From Saccharibacillus endophyticus (lineage in GTDB: Bacteria > Bacillota > Bacilli > Paenibacillales > Paenibacillaceae), in the NCBI RefSeq assembly GCF_013185185.1, contig NZ_JAAZWE010000004.1:342232-406231 (forward strand): a stretch of 64,000 nucleotides of DNA, in the 5' to 3' direction. The position numbers and the translations under genes were made by a program. The notes beneath the pieces were generated by a model, which saw nothing but the letters and a program-made list of their open reading frames with translations, did no database searches and had not been told where the DNA came from. This document shows positions 28,139 through 36,523 of the stretch, in pieces (position 1 is the stretch's first letter; every line of letters begins with the position of its first letter).

Positions 28139-29440
28139 TTACTTTTTGCCACCCAGGATTGTTTTGGTCACGCCGCCCAACAGCGCTCCGGCTGTTGTCG
28201 TTGTGCCTGTAGTCGCTGTCGATGCTGCGGCTGTTGTTGTGGAAGCTGTTGCTGCTGTTGTTGTCGAAGTCGCAGCTGCTGTCGTTGTGGTAGCTGCTGC
28301 GGCAGGCGCCAATGTCGTGCTTGTTGTTGCTGTAGATGGAGCAGGTGCTGGTGTTTGAGTTGTCGTCGATACAGTCGGCGCTGTCGTTGTGCTCGTACCC
28401 GAAGTTGTACCTCCCAATACGCCGCCCAACGTGCTCGTCAGGCCATTCACTGTGTTGTTTACTGTATTAACCGTATTGTTTACTGTGGTATTTACCACAG
28501 TAACGACTGTCTCGATCAGGTCCGGCGTCGGGGTTGTAGTTCCAGTACTTGTCGTAGGTGCCGGTGCTGTCGCTGTCGGCGTCGTTACCGGCGCAGGCGT
28601 CGGTTCTGTTGCTGCCGGCGTTGTTGCAGGTGCCGATGCTGTCGCTGCCGGCGTCGTTACCGGTGCAGGCGTCGGTTCTGTTGCCGCAGGCGTCGTTGCA
28701 GGTGCCGGTGCTGTCGCTGCCGGCGTCGTTACCGGCGTAGGCGTCGGTTCTGTTGCCGCAGGCGTCGTTGCAGGTGCCGGTGCTGTCGCTGCCGGCGTCG
28801 TTACCGGCGCAGGCGTCGGTTCTGTTGCCGCAGGCGTCGTTGTTGCAGGTGCTGTCGCAGCTGGCGTCGTTGTCTTAGGTACCGATGATGTCGTTGCCGC
28901 CAATGTCGCTTTCGCGCTGCCGGAAGTCGATGCAAGCGCGGAGCTTGCAGCCGAAGATTGAGCCGTTCCCGTCGATACGGCTGCTGCCGCGGCATCGCTT
29001 TGCGATTTCGCGATCTGATTGCTGTTATACATCTTGTAGGAGCTTGAGCTGATATCCAAACGAAGCTGATGCAGTTGGGATTTCCAAGTGATGCCTGCTT
29101 TCGAAACCTTCTGCTCGATCGCTCTTTCTCCGAGGTTTTTCAATGTGCTTTTGAAATCGTCCGTCTTCAGGGTAAAACCGTTTTGCGAGTAGATCGCTTG
29201 CAGCAGGTCATACTGCTGCTTGCGGTTGGTTTCCATTCTGTCATAGAACTGCGTTTTTTCTTTTTTGATTTCTACCTCGGTCCGGACATCTTTCGATACG
29301 GTCCGATCATCTTGGCTTTTGTTATCGTACGCTCCGATTTTCGAAGAGTCTTTATTCGTATAGGATGTTTTCGCGTTATAGTCGTATCTGCTGGACAAGT
29401 CCGCTTTGGAAGCGGAAGAGTAGGACGACAATGTGCTCAT
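28139..29440 (-). CDS. Thr/Ala/Pro repeat protein with unrecognised N-terminal domain
   Basis: 433 residues with no signal peptide. Residues 1-145 form a polar, partly helical domain ending in LGERAIEQ, then WKSQLHQLRLDIS and a Tyr. The rest is low complexity: Ala/Ser, then four copies of a 24-residue Thr-Pro-Ala unit (around PAATEPTPAPVTT), a short hydrophobic stretch VVTVVNTTVNN, and Thr/Ala runs. The tail suggests a flexible or glycosylated stalk. The domain is shared with the next gene upstream (29823-30356). I do not recognise the family. Each gene has its own terminator. Confidence 0.75.
   Translation of the reverse strand: MSTLSSYSSASKADLSSRYDYNAKTSYTNKDSSKIGAYDNKSQDDRTVSKDVRTEVEIKKEKTQFYDRMETNRKQQYDLLQAIYSQNGFTLKTDDFKSTLKNLGERAIEQKVSKAGITWKSQLHQLRLDISSSSYKMYNSNQIAKSQSDAAAAAVSTGTAQSSAASSALASTSGSAKATLAATTSSVPKTTTPAATAPATTTPAATEPTPAPVTTPAATAPAPATTPAATEPTPTPVTTPAATAPAPATTPAATEPTPAPVTTPAATASAPATTPAATEPTPAPVTTPTATAPAPTTSTGTTTPTPDLIETVVTVVNTTVNNTVNTVNNTVNGLTSTLGGVLGGTTSGTSTTTAPTVSTTTQTPAPAPSTATTSTTLAPAAAATTTTAAATSTTTAATASTTTAAASTATTGTTTTAGALLGGVTKTILGGKK
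28556..28850 (-). repeat. 72-bp coding tandem repeat
   Basis: About four imperfect copies of a 72-bp unit encode the Thr-Pro-Ala repeats of the protein at 28139-29440. The copies are nearly identical in DNA, so number is likely to vary between strains by slippage or recombination. The repeat is in frame and protein-coding, not a CRISPR. Confidence 0.85.
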
Positions 29441-29765
29441 TTTTTACTACCCCCTCAACTGGAATGTTCTGTGCGTCTTCGTTAGGGATAGTTTACTATT
29501 TTATGGTAAAGAAAGGGAATAGGATGGCATTCCTCACTCGCTTCCTACCATTTTTGTCCAAAAGCAGGAGCATCAGATGGGGTTTTATCTTTGTCAGGCT
29601 GGTTTTTCTATGTCGAATTCGAGCATCTTTGAGTTATTCGTTTTTAAACGACTTTTTTCTACAGCGTTTTTAAAAAATTGCTTCAAATATATTTTGGCGC
29701 AATCTATGCAAAAACAATCCAAGTAACCAGACTTCCTATTTCTTAAGTCCCTTTTGCTTTAAAAC

Positions 29766-29798
29766 GCAAAAAAAATCGCCCCTGTACAGGAGGCGATT
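29766..29798 (-). terminator. Terminator of the 177-residue protein gene
   Basis: AATCGCC-CCTG/CAGG-GGCGATT with eight T on the minus strand. The rest of the 382-bp gap 29441-29822 is AT-rich and non-coding as far as I can see; it must hold the promoter of the gene at 29440. Confidence 0.85.
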
Positions 29799-29822
29799 GA
29801 TGCAATAGCCGACCGGAATGTT

Positions 29823-30356
29823 TTAGGCTTGAAGCGCCTCGGCAAAATCCTGTCGCGAACTGCTGTGTTCATTCAATTTGTCGTACGCTTCCCCGCTGAT
29901 CTCCACGCGAACCTGGTGCAGCTCCGACTTCCATTCCATCTTCATGGAGGAGCCGTCGCGAATCATCAATTGCTCGATGGAGCGCTCCGCCAGCGCCTTC
30001 ATCGCACCTTTGAGTCGTTCGGGCGACAGTTCCACCCGAGCCTTCTCCGCATAAAACGTTTGCAGCAGCTTTTGCTGAGCTAAACGTTCTTCCGCGATCT
30101 GTTGAGCCAACTGCGCTTCGCGCTTTTTGCGTTCTTCGTCGCTAAGCAGCTCTTTTTCCCCTGTCTTGCTTTTGTTGAACTCGGTATTATCTTTCATGAC
30201 AACGACTTTCGAGCTTTCTGTTTTCGCCGGCTGCTTCACGATATCCGGATTCACAACTCCCGAGGGCTTGTAATCGATCGCCCAATTCCCTGAGTCTGCC
30301 TTATTAAAAGATACCTTTTCCATTTCAACACCCCCTGTTACATGATCTCGCTTCAA
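29823..30356 (-). CDS. Hypothetical protein sharing the LHQxR domain
   Basis: 177 residues at most; the ATG for MEKVSFNKADS, ten codons in, has AGGGGGTGTT upstream and is the likelier start (30326). No signal peptide. The middle is a charged coiled-coil type helix (about 75-125). The C-terminal part matches the neighbour: LAERSIEQ, then MEWKSELHQVRVEIS, then Tyr. The shared motif is thus (L)xERxIEQ-x(8-10)-WKSxLHQxRxxIS. Function unknown; two paralogues side by side with separate terminators suggest related but separately controlled roles. Confidence 0.7.
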   Translation of the reverse strand: MKRDHVTGGVEMEKVSFNKADSGNWAIDYKPSGVVNPDIVKQPAKTESSKVVVMKDNTEFNKSKTGEKELLSDEERKKREAQLAQQIAEERLAQQKLLQTFYAEKARVELSPERLKGAMKALAERSIEQLMIRDGSSMKMEWKSELHQVRVEISGEAYDKLNEHSSSRQDFAEALQA

Positions 30357-30636
30357 TGTAACGCTTGCTTCGATTGCTTGGCAATCCGATAGACGAACTA
30401 CAAAACAAATTAAAAATACGAACTTCGCGAAATTGAATAAAAGATAAGCCTTATACTACTATGCAATTCGAACTAAAATACATGAGACTAAAGACCTAAT
30501 TGTCTGAAATTTTAGAGACCGACTCACCTCCTTCTTTTTATGTCGGCTGCAAACAGGACATTTTTTCCATTTCAATTCTAATTTCTTACCATCCTTATCA
30601 TTACAAAATTGTTACTTATCAATCTTTTACAAAACC

Positions 30637-30665
30637 TTGTCCGCCTGTGAAAAACCCGATATAGT
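30637..30665 (+). promoter_or_regulatory. Promoter of the FAD oxidoreductase gene
   Basis: TTGTCC (30637-30642), a 17-base spacer and TATAGT (30660-30665). The 280 bp before it (30357-30636) are AT-rich without a convincing gene; a perfect AAGGAGGTGA on the minus strand at about 30536-30527 has no usable ATG behind it. Confidence 0.6.
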
Positions 30666-30773
30666 CAGGACATGCGTCTGGAAAAAAAGATGCAAATCCG
30701 GCGATATACAGCGTGAATGCTTCTATGGAAGAACGTGCGTCGCCGCCTAATCGGAAAGGAATCTTACATACTT

Positions 30774-32723
30774 ATGCTTGTTCGAAACTGGAAAAAAGTC
30801 GTCTTGCTGTCTCTTGCCGTCGTCTTCGCCTTGGGCATCGCAGGGTTCTTCTTCGTGCGATATCTGGAACATGCCAGACTGGTCAATCACGGCGTAACCG
30901 AAGAACTGATACCCGTCGTCTCTGCCGCCGAAGTCGCCGATCACTACGATGCGGTCGTGACCGGAACCGATCCGGAAGGCATCGCTGCCGCGATCTCCGC
31001 CGCGCGCAACGGCCTGAAGGTGCTGCTTGTCGACGGACATGACCGTACGATGCTGGGCGGTCTCATGACGGTCGGAGGCTTGAATATGATCGACCTCAAC
31101 TACTCGCCGGAGCAGCCTTTTTTCCTTCCGCAGTTGAGAGAACCGAAATATTTGAACGAAGGCATTTTTCAGGAATGGTACGATCAATTCGACGGTTCGG
31201 CGTTCGACGTGAACGTAGCCGCCAATGTGTTCTATAAAATGGTAAAAAACGAACCCAACATCGATCTGCTCATGGAAACGCAGGCCATGTCTCCGTTGAC
31301 CGACACGCAGAACGAGCGCACGACCGTGACGGGAGTCGCTCTGACGCTCAAAGACGGAAGCCGAAAGAAAGTCACGACCTCGGCCATTATCGATGCCACG
31401 CAAAATGCCGACGTAGCCGCCGAAGCCGGAGCCGAATTCACGCTGGGCCGCGAAGACATCGGGGATACCAACAGCGTAATGGCCTCGACGCTCGTCTTCC
31501 GCATGAGCGGCATGACCCAAGAAATTTGGGAGCAGCTCGGCAAGCACGAAGACACCGGAATCGACCGGATGAGCGTATGGGGCTATAAAGAAGCGAAAGA
31601 ATACGAGTCCAGCGATCCGGGCAAGGTTAAAATGCGCGGCTTGAACATCGGGCGTCAAAATGACGATACGATTCTGATCAACTCGATGCTGCTGTTCGGC
31701 ATTGATCCGCTTGACCCGGAATCGATCAAGCAGGGCATCGAGACAGGAACCGCGGAAGCGCCTAAGATCGTGGAGTTCCTGAAGAAGCGTTTCCCGGAGA
31801 TGGCGACGCTAAAATACGACGGAGTCGCCAGCGAGTTGTACTTGCGCGAATCCCGTCACCTCAAAGCGGAATACCGTTTGACGCTCGTTGACGTCATGGA
31901 AAATCGCGCGCACTGGGACGATATCGCCTACGGCTCCTATCCGGTCGATATCCAGAGCACGAGCGACGGGCGAATCGGAACGGTTCTGATGAAACCGAGC
32001 CAATACGGCGTACCGTTCCGCACCCTGGTGCCCCGCACCGTCGACGGCCTGCTTGTCGTGGGACGATCGGCCGGCTTCGATACCGTGCCGCACGGAAGCG
32101 CCCGCACCATTCCGGTCGGCATGGGCACGGGCGAAGCGGCCGGCGCAGCCGTCAAGCTTGCTTTGAACACGGATATGACGCTGCGCGAATTGTCCGGTTC
32201 CGAAGAGCAGATCACCGCGCTGAAAAAACAGCTTCGCAAGCAGGGCATGGATCTGTCCCGACCGAACCTGCCGGAACCGGAATACGCCAAGCACAAAGAC
32301 TACGCCGGCATGCTGGTGTCCGCCAATATGTATCTGACATCTGGCGGTTACGAGAACGACGGTTGGGGCCTGGACGGCGAAGCCAACGTACAGCGCTTCT
32401 TCAACGCGGTACGCGTAATTCGTTCTCTTCACCCCGACTTCTTCCCCGGCGAAATGCAGGGCGCGCTGGCCGGCATTACCGATCCGGCGACGCAGCAGCT
32501 TTCGCTGGAAACGGCATCCGGCTTGATCGCCAGCGCCCTGGACCTCCCGGTCGAGGAAGGCAAAGCGACAGAATTGCTGGTCGCCGACGGCTGGCTGCAG
32601 CAGGACACGCTGAATCGGATTTCGGATCAGGAAAAGCTTACGAACGGCGATTACTATTCGCTCGTCGGCGATCTGTCGCGACGCTTCCTGCCTGCCGACA
32701 CGGTAGAGAATCCGGCGCAGTAA
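30774..32723 (+). CDS. Membrane-anchored FAD-dependent oxidoreductase
   Basis: 649 residues from the ATG at 30774 (AAAGGA upstream); an in-frame ATG at 30717 would add 19 basic residues. An N-terminal membrane helix (about 9-27) is followed by an FAD-binding Rossmann region: YDAVVTGTDPEGIAAAISAARNG in place of the usual GxGxxG, LLVDG at the end of strand two, and the GGLMTVGG flavin loop typical of the FAD_oxidored family. The C-terminal flavin contact HGSARTIPVGMGTGEAAG is also present. The nucleotide loop reads GTDPEG, which is a departure from the consensus. The substrate is unknown; the catalytic part probably faces outward. Confidence 0.85.
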   Translation: MLVRNWKKVVLLSLAVVFALGIAGFFFVRYLEHARLVNHGVTEELIPVVSAAEVADHYDAVVTGTDPEGIAAAISAARNGLKVLLVDGHDRTMLGGLMTVGGLNMIDLNYSPEQPFFLPQLREPKYLNEGIFQEWYDQFDGSAFDVNVAANVFYKMVKNEPNIDLLMETQAMSPLTDTQNERTTVTGVALTLKDGSRKKVTTSAIIDATQNADVAAEAGAEFTLGREDIGDTNSVMASTLVFRMSGMTQEIWEQLGKHEDTGIDRMSVWGYKEAKEYESSDPGKVKMRGLNIGRQNDDTILINSMLLFGIDPLDPESIKQGIETGTAEAPKIVEFLKKRFPEMATLKYDGVASELYLRESRHLKAEYRLTLVDVMENRAHWDDIAYGSYPVDIQSTSDGRIGTVLMKPSQYGVPFRTLVPRTVDGLLVVGRSAGFDTVPHGSARTIPVGMGTGEAAGAAVKLALNTDMTLRELSGSEEQITALKKQLRKQGMDLSRPNLPEPEYAKHKDYAGMLVSANMYLTSGGYENDGWGLDGEANVQRFFNAVRVIRSLHPDFFPGEMQGALAGITDPATQQLSLETASGLIASALDLPVEEGKATELLVADGWLQQDTLNRISDQEKLTNGDYYSLVGDLSRRFLPADTVENPAQ

Positions 32724-32781
32724 CAGTCTGACTTTTCGGCGGCTCCCGCCGTTAACCCTTTCCGAACATGAAGATAAGAAA

Positions 32782-32824
32782 AAGCTTGGCAAGGTCCGCT
32801 TTCGGACTTGGCCAAGCTTTTTTT
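32782..32824. terminator. Bidirectional terminator between convergent genes
   Basis: AAGCTTGGC-AAGTCCG pairs with CGGACTT-GGCCAAGCTT and has T-runs on both strands. It ends the oxidoreductase gene on the plus strand and the cellulase gene on the minus strand. Confidence 0.88.
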
Positions 32825-32856
32825 CGTGCGGCTGCTATCATCCGACGGAGCGTCGT

Positions 32857-35163
32857 TTATTCGGACGATTCGGCTTCCTTCAGCATCGCCGTCAGATAAA
32901 TCAACGGCGAATTGTAGTTCAGCGCCTGTTCATTCGTTTCCCAATCGATCGTGGACCCGTTATAGGCTTTGGCCGGGAACTTGGCTTTGGAATTGTTCGG
33001 TCCCCCTGCCATATAGCCGTTCGGCATTTCGATCATGAAGTCGCGCATATAAATTTCGTGGTGCGTGGTGCGGATCCGGTTTTCTCCGTAGCCGGTGATG
33101 TAGCTGAGCTGAAGCGGATTGATGCCCAGCAGATAATTCAGGTTGCTGGCCGCCGCCCGGATATTGTCTTCATCGAACGTTCCCAAGATCCGGCTGCCGA
33201 TCGCCAAACTTACCGGAACGCTGGCCACATTGGAATTGGCGCCCCAATAAAATGCGTTTTGAGTCGAGTTGCCCCACACCGTCCGATTCAGCGTCGCGTC
33301 CAACACGTTTTCGCGCCATACTCCGTACTTCGCGGCGAACCATTCGCGAATTTGCGGATCGGCCTGCGGCGCGCTCAAATAATGGTAGTAGCCGATCATT
33401 TCCATCCCGTTGATGCCGTGCGAGAAGTTTGTCGAGTCGAATACATGCTCGAAATCCCGGTAATGGGCTTTGACGTAATCGCCGTATTTCGCTTCGCCCG
33501 TCGCGCGGTACAAGGCGGCTGCGGCGTAGAAGCGGTCATTTTTATCATTGTCGTCGTTGTAAGGGCCGTCCGGCTGCGCGATGTATTCCGGATGCTGTTC
33601 CAGGTAAGCCCATCCTTTGACCGCCGATTGCAGCAGCGTGTTCGAGTAATCTTCAAGCGATTCGGTCGACTTGAACACGAGCGAAGCATGGGCCAGAGCA
33701 CCGACCGTATTGGCCGTCTGAGCGGTCGGAATGATGCTTTCCGGGCCTTCTCCGTCCATGATGAAGCGATTCGGCTCAGGTTCGCGGATCACGTAAGCGT
33801 AAAATCCGCCTGTCGCCGGATCCTGCATTTTCAGGAAAAAGTCCGTCTCGACCTTGATTTCGTCCAACAGATCCGAAACGCCGTTCCCGCTCTCCGAGAT
33901 ATTGAGCTGAGCGTCCGGGAACGCTTTCGGATACGCTTCGTATGCCCAGAGCAGATCGGATACGGCGGTCGCTGCGGCCGTCACGTATTTGCCCGTGTCG
34001 CCTGCGTCCCACCACCCGCCGGATACGTCTTTCTTGATCGAAGGATCGGATTGAAGCGGAAGGTTGCGGTCTATCTCGTGCAGGCCTTCGCGCGCGAATT
34101 CTCCCGCGTGCTTCTCGTCCAGATCGTCATTGGCGCGTTGGTAATAGAAAAATCTCTGCACGTCCGTGAGCAGGTCCTTATACACGTCCGCACCCAATTC
34201 GAATGCTGCGGACGGCTCGGCGATCCCGTCCACGACGATCTCGTACTCGCCGGCTTCCCGAAGCGGCGTGAAGTCGGCTTTGAGCACTTTTTCGCCCGAC
34301 GACGGGTCGTAGGCTCTAACCAAGGACAGCGCTCCCTTGTATACCGTTGCGCCGTCGGACGTCCGTTTCACCTCGAACGGCGTACCGACCTTCGCGTCCA
34401 GCTCGTCGTAATAACCGCTGACCAGCGCATACTTCTCGCCTCCGCTCGGATAACCGACCTGATTCACTTTGATCGGAGCGGCCGATACTTCCTTATCAGG
34501 CGATACGACCCGAATATTGGCGATATGTAACGTAATCGGAGTTTCGCTCGTTCCGACCATCTTCAGCAATTGGATCTGGCTCGGATCGAAAAGCGGCTCG
34601 GAGCCGAAAAGGTCTCGGAGCGGAATCGAATAATGCTGCCACTGCGTCGTAAGAGGTTTGTATTCGTTTACATCTTTGGACAAGACGTCAATGTTGGTTT
34701 CTTCCGGATTATCGTCGCCGTCCGTATAGAATTCGCCGTCGGCTTGAAGACGTTCATGCACGCCGTCGCGGAAGCCGATCCGGAACGATTCGCCGCCTTT
34801 CGCGCCGACCGCGTCGAATTCCAGCGTGCCGTTTGCGCCGTAACGCGAGAAATCGAACGTCTGCCAGCTGTTCGTCGTATAATGGGCCATCCAACTGCCG
34901 GAAGCTTCGATCCGCTTACCTTTTTTGCCTTGGTACGTTTTGTCGGCTACGGCGACTTTGTCGCCCCATCCGTAATCGGTGATCGGGATATCCCGCAGTT
35001 TGTTCCAATCGGCGCCTCCGGTCGGCACGTAATTTACGATCTTCTCGGCATGCGTGGTCGCGATCGGTCCGACAACCGGAAACACCAGAGAAACCGCGAG
35101 TAATCCGCCGATCATTTTGAACATGGAGCGTTTTGCGCTTTTTGCTTTTGTTCTGTTAGACAT
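32857..35163 (-). CDS. Secreted glycoside hydrolase family 9 (endoglucanase-type)
   Basis: 768 residues. A signal peptide ends near residue 39 (ATTHA). A beta-sandwich carbohydrate-binding-like domain (about 40-210) is followed by the CelD_N immunoglobulin-like domain (about 215-310, KVNQVGYPSGGEKYALVSG-type start) and the GH9 catalytic barrel (about 320-765). The catalytic Asp pair is in GGWWDAGDTGKYV, and the acid Glu in TNEQALNYNSPL near the end, where GH9 has it. Family role: hydrolysis of beta-1,4 glucans such as cellulose or glucomannan. A cre-like site overlaps the promoter, so glucose repression is likely. Confidence 0.93.
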   Translation of the reverse strand: MSNRTKAKSAKRSMFKMIGGLLAVSLVFPVVGPIATTHAEKIVNYVPTGGADWNKLRDIPITDYGWGDKVAVADKTYQGKKGKRIEASGSWMAHYTTNSWQTFDFSRYGANGTLEFDAVGAKGGESFRIGFRDGVHERLQADGEFYTDGDDNPEETNIDVLSKDVNEYKPLTTQWQHYSIPLRDLFGSEPLFDPSQIQLLKMVGTSETPITLHIANIRVVSPDKEVSAAPIKVNQVGYPSGGEKYALVSGYYDELDAKVGTPFEVKRTSDGATVYKGALSLVRAYDPSSGEKVLKADFTPLREAGEYEIVVDGIAEPSAAFELGADVYKDLLTDVQRFFYYQRANDDLDEKHAGEFAREGLHEIDRNLPLQSDPSIKKDVSGGWWDAGDTGKYVTAAATAVSDLLWAYEAYPKAFPDAQLNISESGNGVSDLLDEIKVETDFFLKMQDPATGGFYAYVIREPEPNRFIMDGEGPESIIPTAQTANTVGALAHASLVFKSTESLEDYSNTLLQSAVKGWAYLEQHPEYIAQPDGPYNDDNDKNDRFYAAAALYRATGEAKYGDYVKAHYRDFEHVFDSTNFSHGINGMEMIGYYHYLSAPQADPQIREWFAAKYGVWRENVLDATLNRTVWGNSTQNAFYWGANSNVASVPVSLAIGSRILGTFDEDNIRAAASNLNYLLGINPLQLSYITGYGENRIRTTHHEIYMRDFMIEMPNGYMAGGPNNSKAKFPAKAYNGSTIDWETNEQALNYNSPLIYLTAMLKEAESSE

Positions 35164-35188
35164 GAATCCATATCCCCCCCGCTTTTTA

Positions 35189-35208
35189 AGTAAACGCTTT
35201 CAATATAA
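35189..35208 (-). promoter_or_regulatory. cre-like CcpA site at the cellulase promoter
   Basis: TGAAAGCGTTTACT on the minus strand (35202-35189) matches the cre pattern TGWAANCGNTNWCA except for the last base. It directly follows a TATATT -10 box (35207-35202), so binding would block initiation. The ribosome site GGGGGG lies between it and the ATG. Confidence 0.7.
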
Positions 35209-35312
35209 GCATAGGGTTTTTTCTAAGAAAATAACACCCTACAAATCCGATTTTTTATCCCCTATCTATTAGTCATTCGCATTTATGTTCATTCAGCAAA
35301 TGACAGCAAAAA

Positions 35313-35349
35313 AGCGACGGTCCGGCATTGAAGCCGGGCAGCCGCTTTT
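35313..35349 (-). terminator. Terminator of the DUF2750 gene
   Basis: AAAAAGCG-GC-CCGGC pairs with GCCGG-CGCTTTTT with T-runs on both sides, six bases after the stop codon. Confidence 0.8.
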
Positions 35350-35354
35350 TCGGT

Positions 35355-35729
35355 TCAATACTTTTTCAGCGCGGCACGGAGATCGTTCATCAACCGGCCG
35401 GCTCCCACGATCGCCGAATCGCTGTTGTTGTAAAAAATCGCCGTCTTGACTCCGTCCTGTTCCAGCTTCGGCAAGATCTTCTCCATAAAAGCAGCCAGAT
35501 CAAGCGGACGGCCGGAGTACCCCGACCATTCATCGATCGAGCAATGCTCGGCAAACTCGCTTTTGGGCCAAAGCGGCAGCAGAGCCGAACCGTCCTGATC
35601 ATGCGTCATCGCCCAGCCTTCGTCGTACAAGCCCCAGAGAATCTGCGTGTCTGCTGTTTTCTTGATGAAATATTCGTAGCGCAGATCGGCCGGACTGCTG
35701 ACGATCGCGTTGAATTCTTTTAAGTTCAT
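35355..35729 (-). CDS. DUF2750-family protein
   Basis: 124 residues. The family pattern is clear: RYEYFIKKTADTQILWGLYDEGWA near the N-terminus, then LPLWPKSEFAEHC and FMEKILPKLEQDG. These small cytoplasmic proteins have no known reaction; many relatives occur among toxin-immunity genes, but nothing here ties this copy to a toxin. It is monocistronic between its own terminator and the HEAT-repeat gene. Confidence 0.8.
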   Translation of the reverse strand: MNLKEFNAIVSSPADLRYEYFIKKTADTQILWGLYDEGWAMTHDQDGSALLPLWPKSEFAEHCSIDEWSGYSGRPLDLAAFMEKILPKLEQDGVKTAIFYNNSDSAIVGAGRLMNDLRAALKKY

Positions 35730-35812
35730 ACTGATAAAGGCCTCCCGTAGGGCCGAGTCGCCGGAGGCGGTCGGTTTTCTAATCTATTTACCCATCGGGG
35801 GAAAAGTTGACC

Positions 35813-36523
35813 TTACTCAGACGGATGAAGAGCATCCCTGCATGCGTCGAGCACTTCCGCAAGCGTGGATGCGATTCCGCGGGGAGGCTCGAACAAAAGC
35901 GCTTCCGCCGCGCCGAGGGCAATAGTCTTCGCGCGGTCCGGACTCACCAGTTCGAGCAGGCGGTTGGCCGCCGCTGCCCGGATATTCGCCTCCCGCTTGC
36001 TCAGCGCTCCGATCAGCGGCCGCAAAAAGTCAGGCTCCCCCCACTGCACGAGAACGGCGTCGCAGGCCAGCTTAATACGCAGCGGCTTGTGCGTCAGCAG
36101 AATACGCTTAACGAAGCGTCGGTCGGCGACCGGGTTGCCGTACAGCCGTTCGGCCAGATCGCCGATCGAGAGCAGCGCATACACCCTGACGGCTACGGAC
36201 GGATCAAATTCCGCTGCCTGTTTGAGCTTCTCCAGCACTTTCGGCGAACGGCTCCAGCCCAGCGATTCGCAGGCTTCTGCCCGTACCAGCCAGTCGCGGT
36301 CATGCAGCAGCGTCAGCAGCAGGCGATCTGCCTGCCCGGACGGGTGGAAGCCTAGCAGCTCGGCGACCTTCAACCGAACAAACGAATCCGGATTGCCGGC
36401 ATAGACGGCGAGCCGGGACAAATCCGGTTCTTCCCTGCTGCTCTCCAATTCATCAAGTTCCGCTATGATGCGATTCACTTCCTGTTCGTTGTCGTTCCGA
36501 AGTATCGGGCGCCGTCCGGTCAT
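35813..36523 (-). CDS. HEAT-repeat protein
   Basis: 236 residues made of about six HEAT-type helical repeats (for example DSFVRLKVAELLGF and DWLVRAEACESLGW), with no membrane segment. Its start overlaps the stop of the ABC exporter by four bases (ATGA), so it is the third gene of the MerR-ABC-HEAT operon. HEAT scaffolds bind other proteins; a role in the exporter's regulation or in the drug response would be inference. Confidence 0.85.
   Translation of the reverse strand: MTGRRPILRNDNEQEVNRIIAELDELESSREEPDLSRLAVYAGNPDSFVRLKVAELLGFHPSGQADRLLLTLLHDRDWLVRAEACESLGWSRSPKVLEKLKQAAEFDPSVAVRVYALLSIGDLAERLYGNPVADRRFVKRILLTHKPLRIKLACDAVLVQWGEPDFLRPLIGALSKREANIRAAAANRLLELVSPDRAKTIALGAAEALLFEPPRGIASTLAEVLDACRDALHPSE

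Noticed and set aside
28556..28850. Regular repeats that could be taken for a CRISPR array
   Set aside because: Units are contiguous, have no unique spacers, and encode an in-frame Thr-Pro-Ala repeat.
30452..30536. A 22-codon GTG frame on the minus strand after a perfect AAGGAGGTGA
   Set aside because: The GTG is part of the ribosome site itself and no ATG follows at proper distance; no support for translation.
35355..35729. DUF2750 gene as part of the immunity array
   Set aside because: It is about 9 kb from the array, has its own terminator and no toxin nearby.
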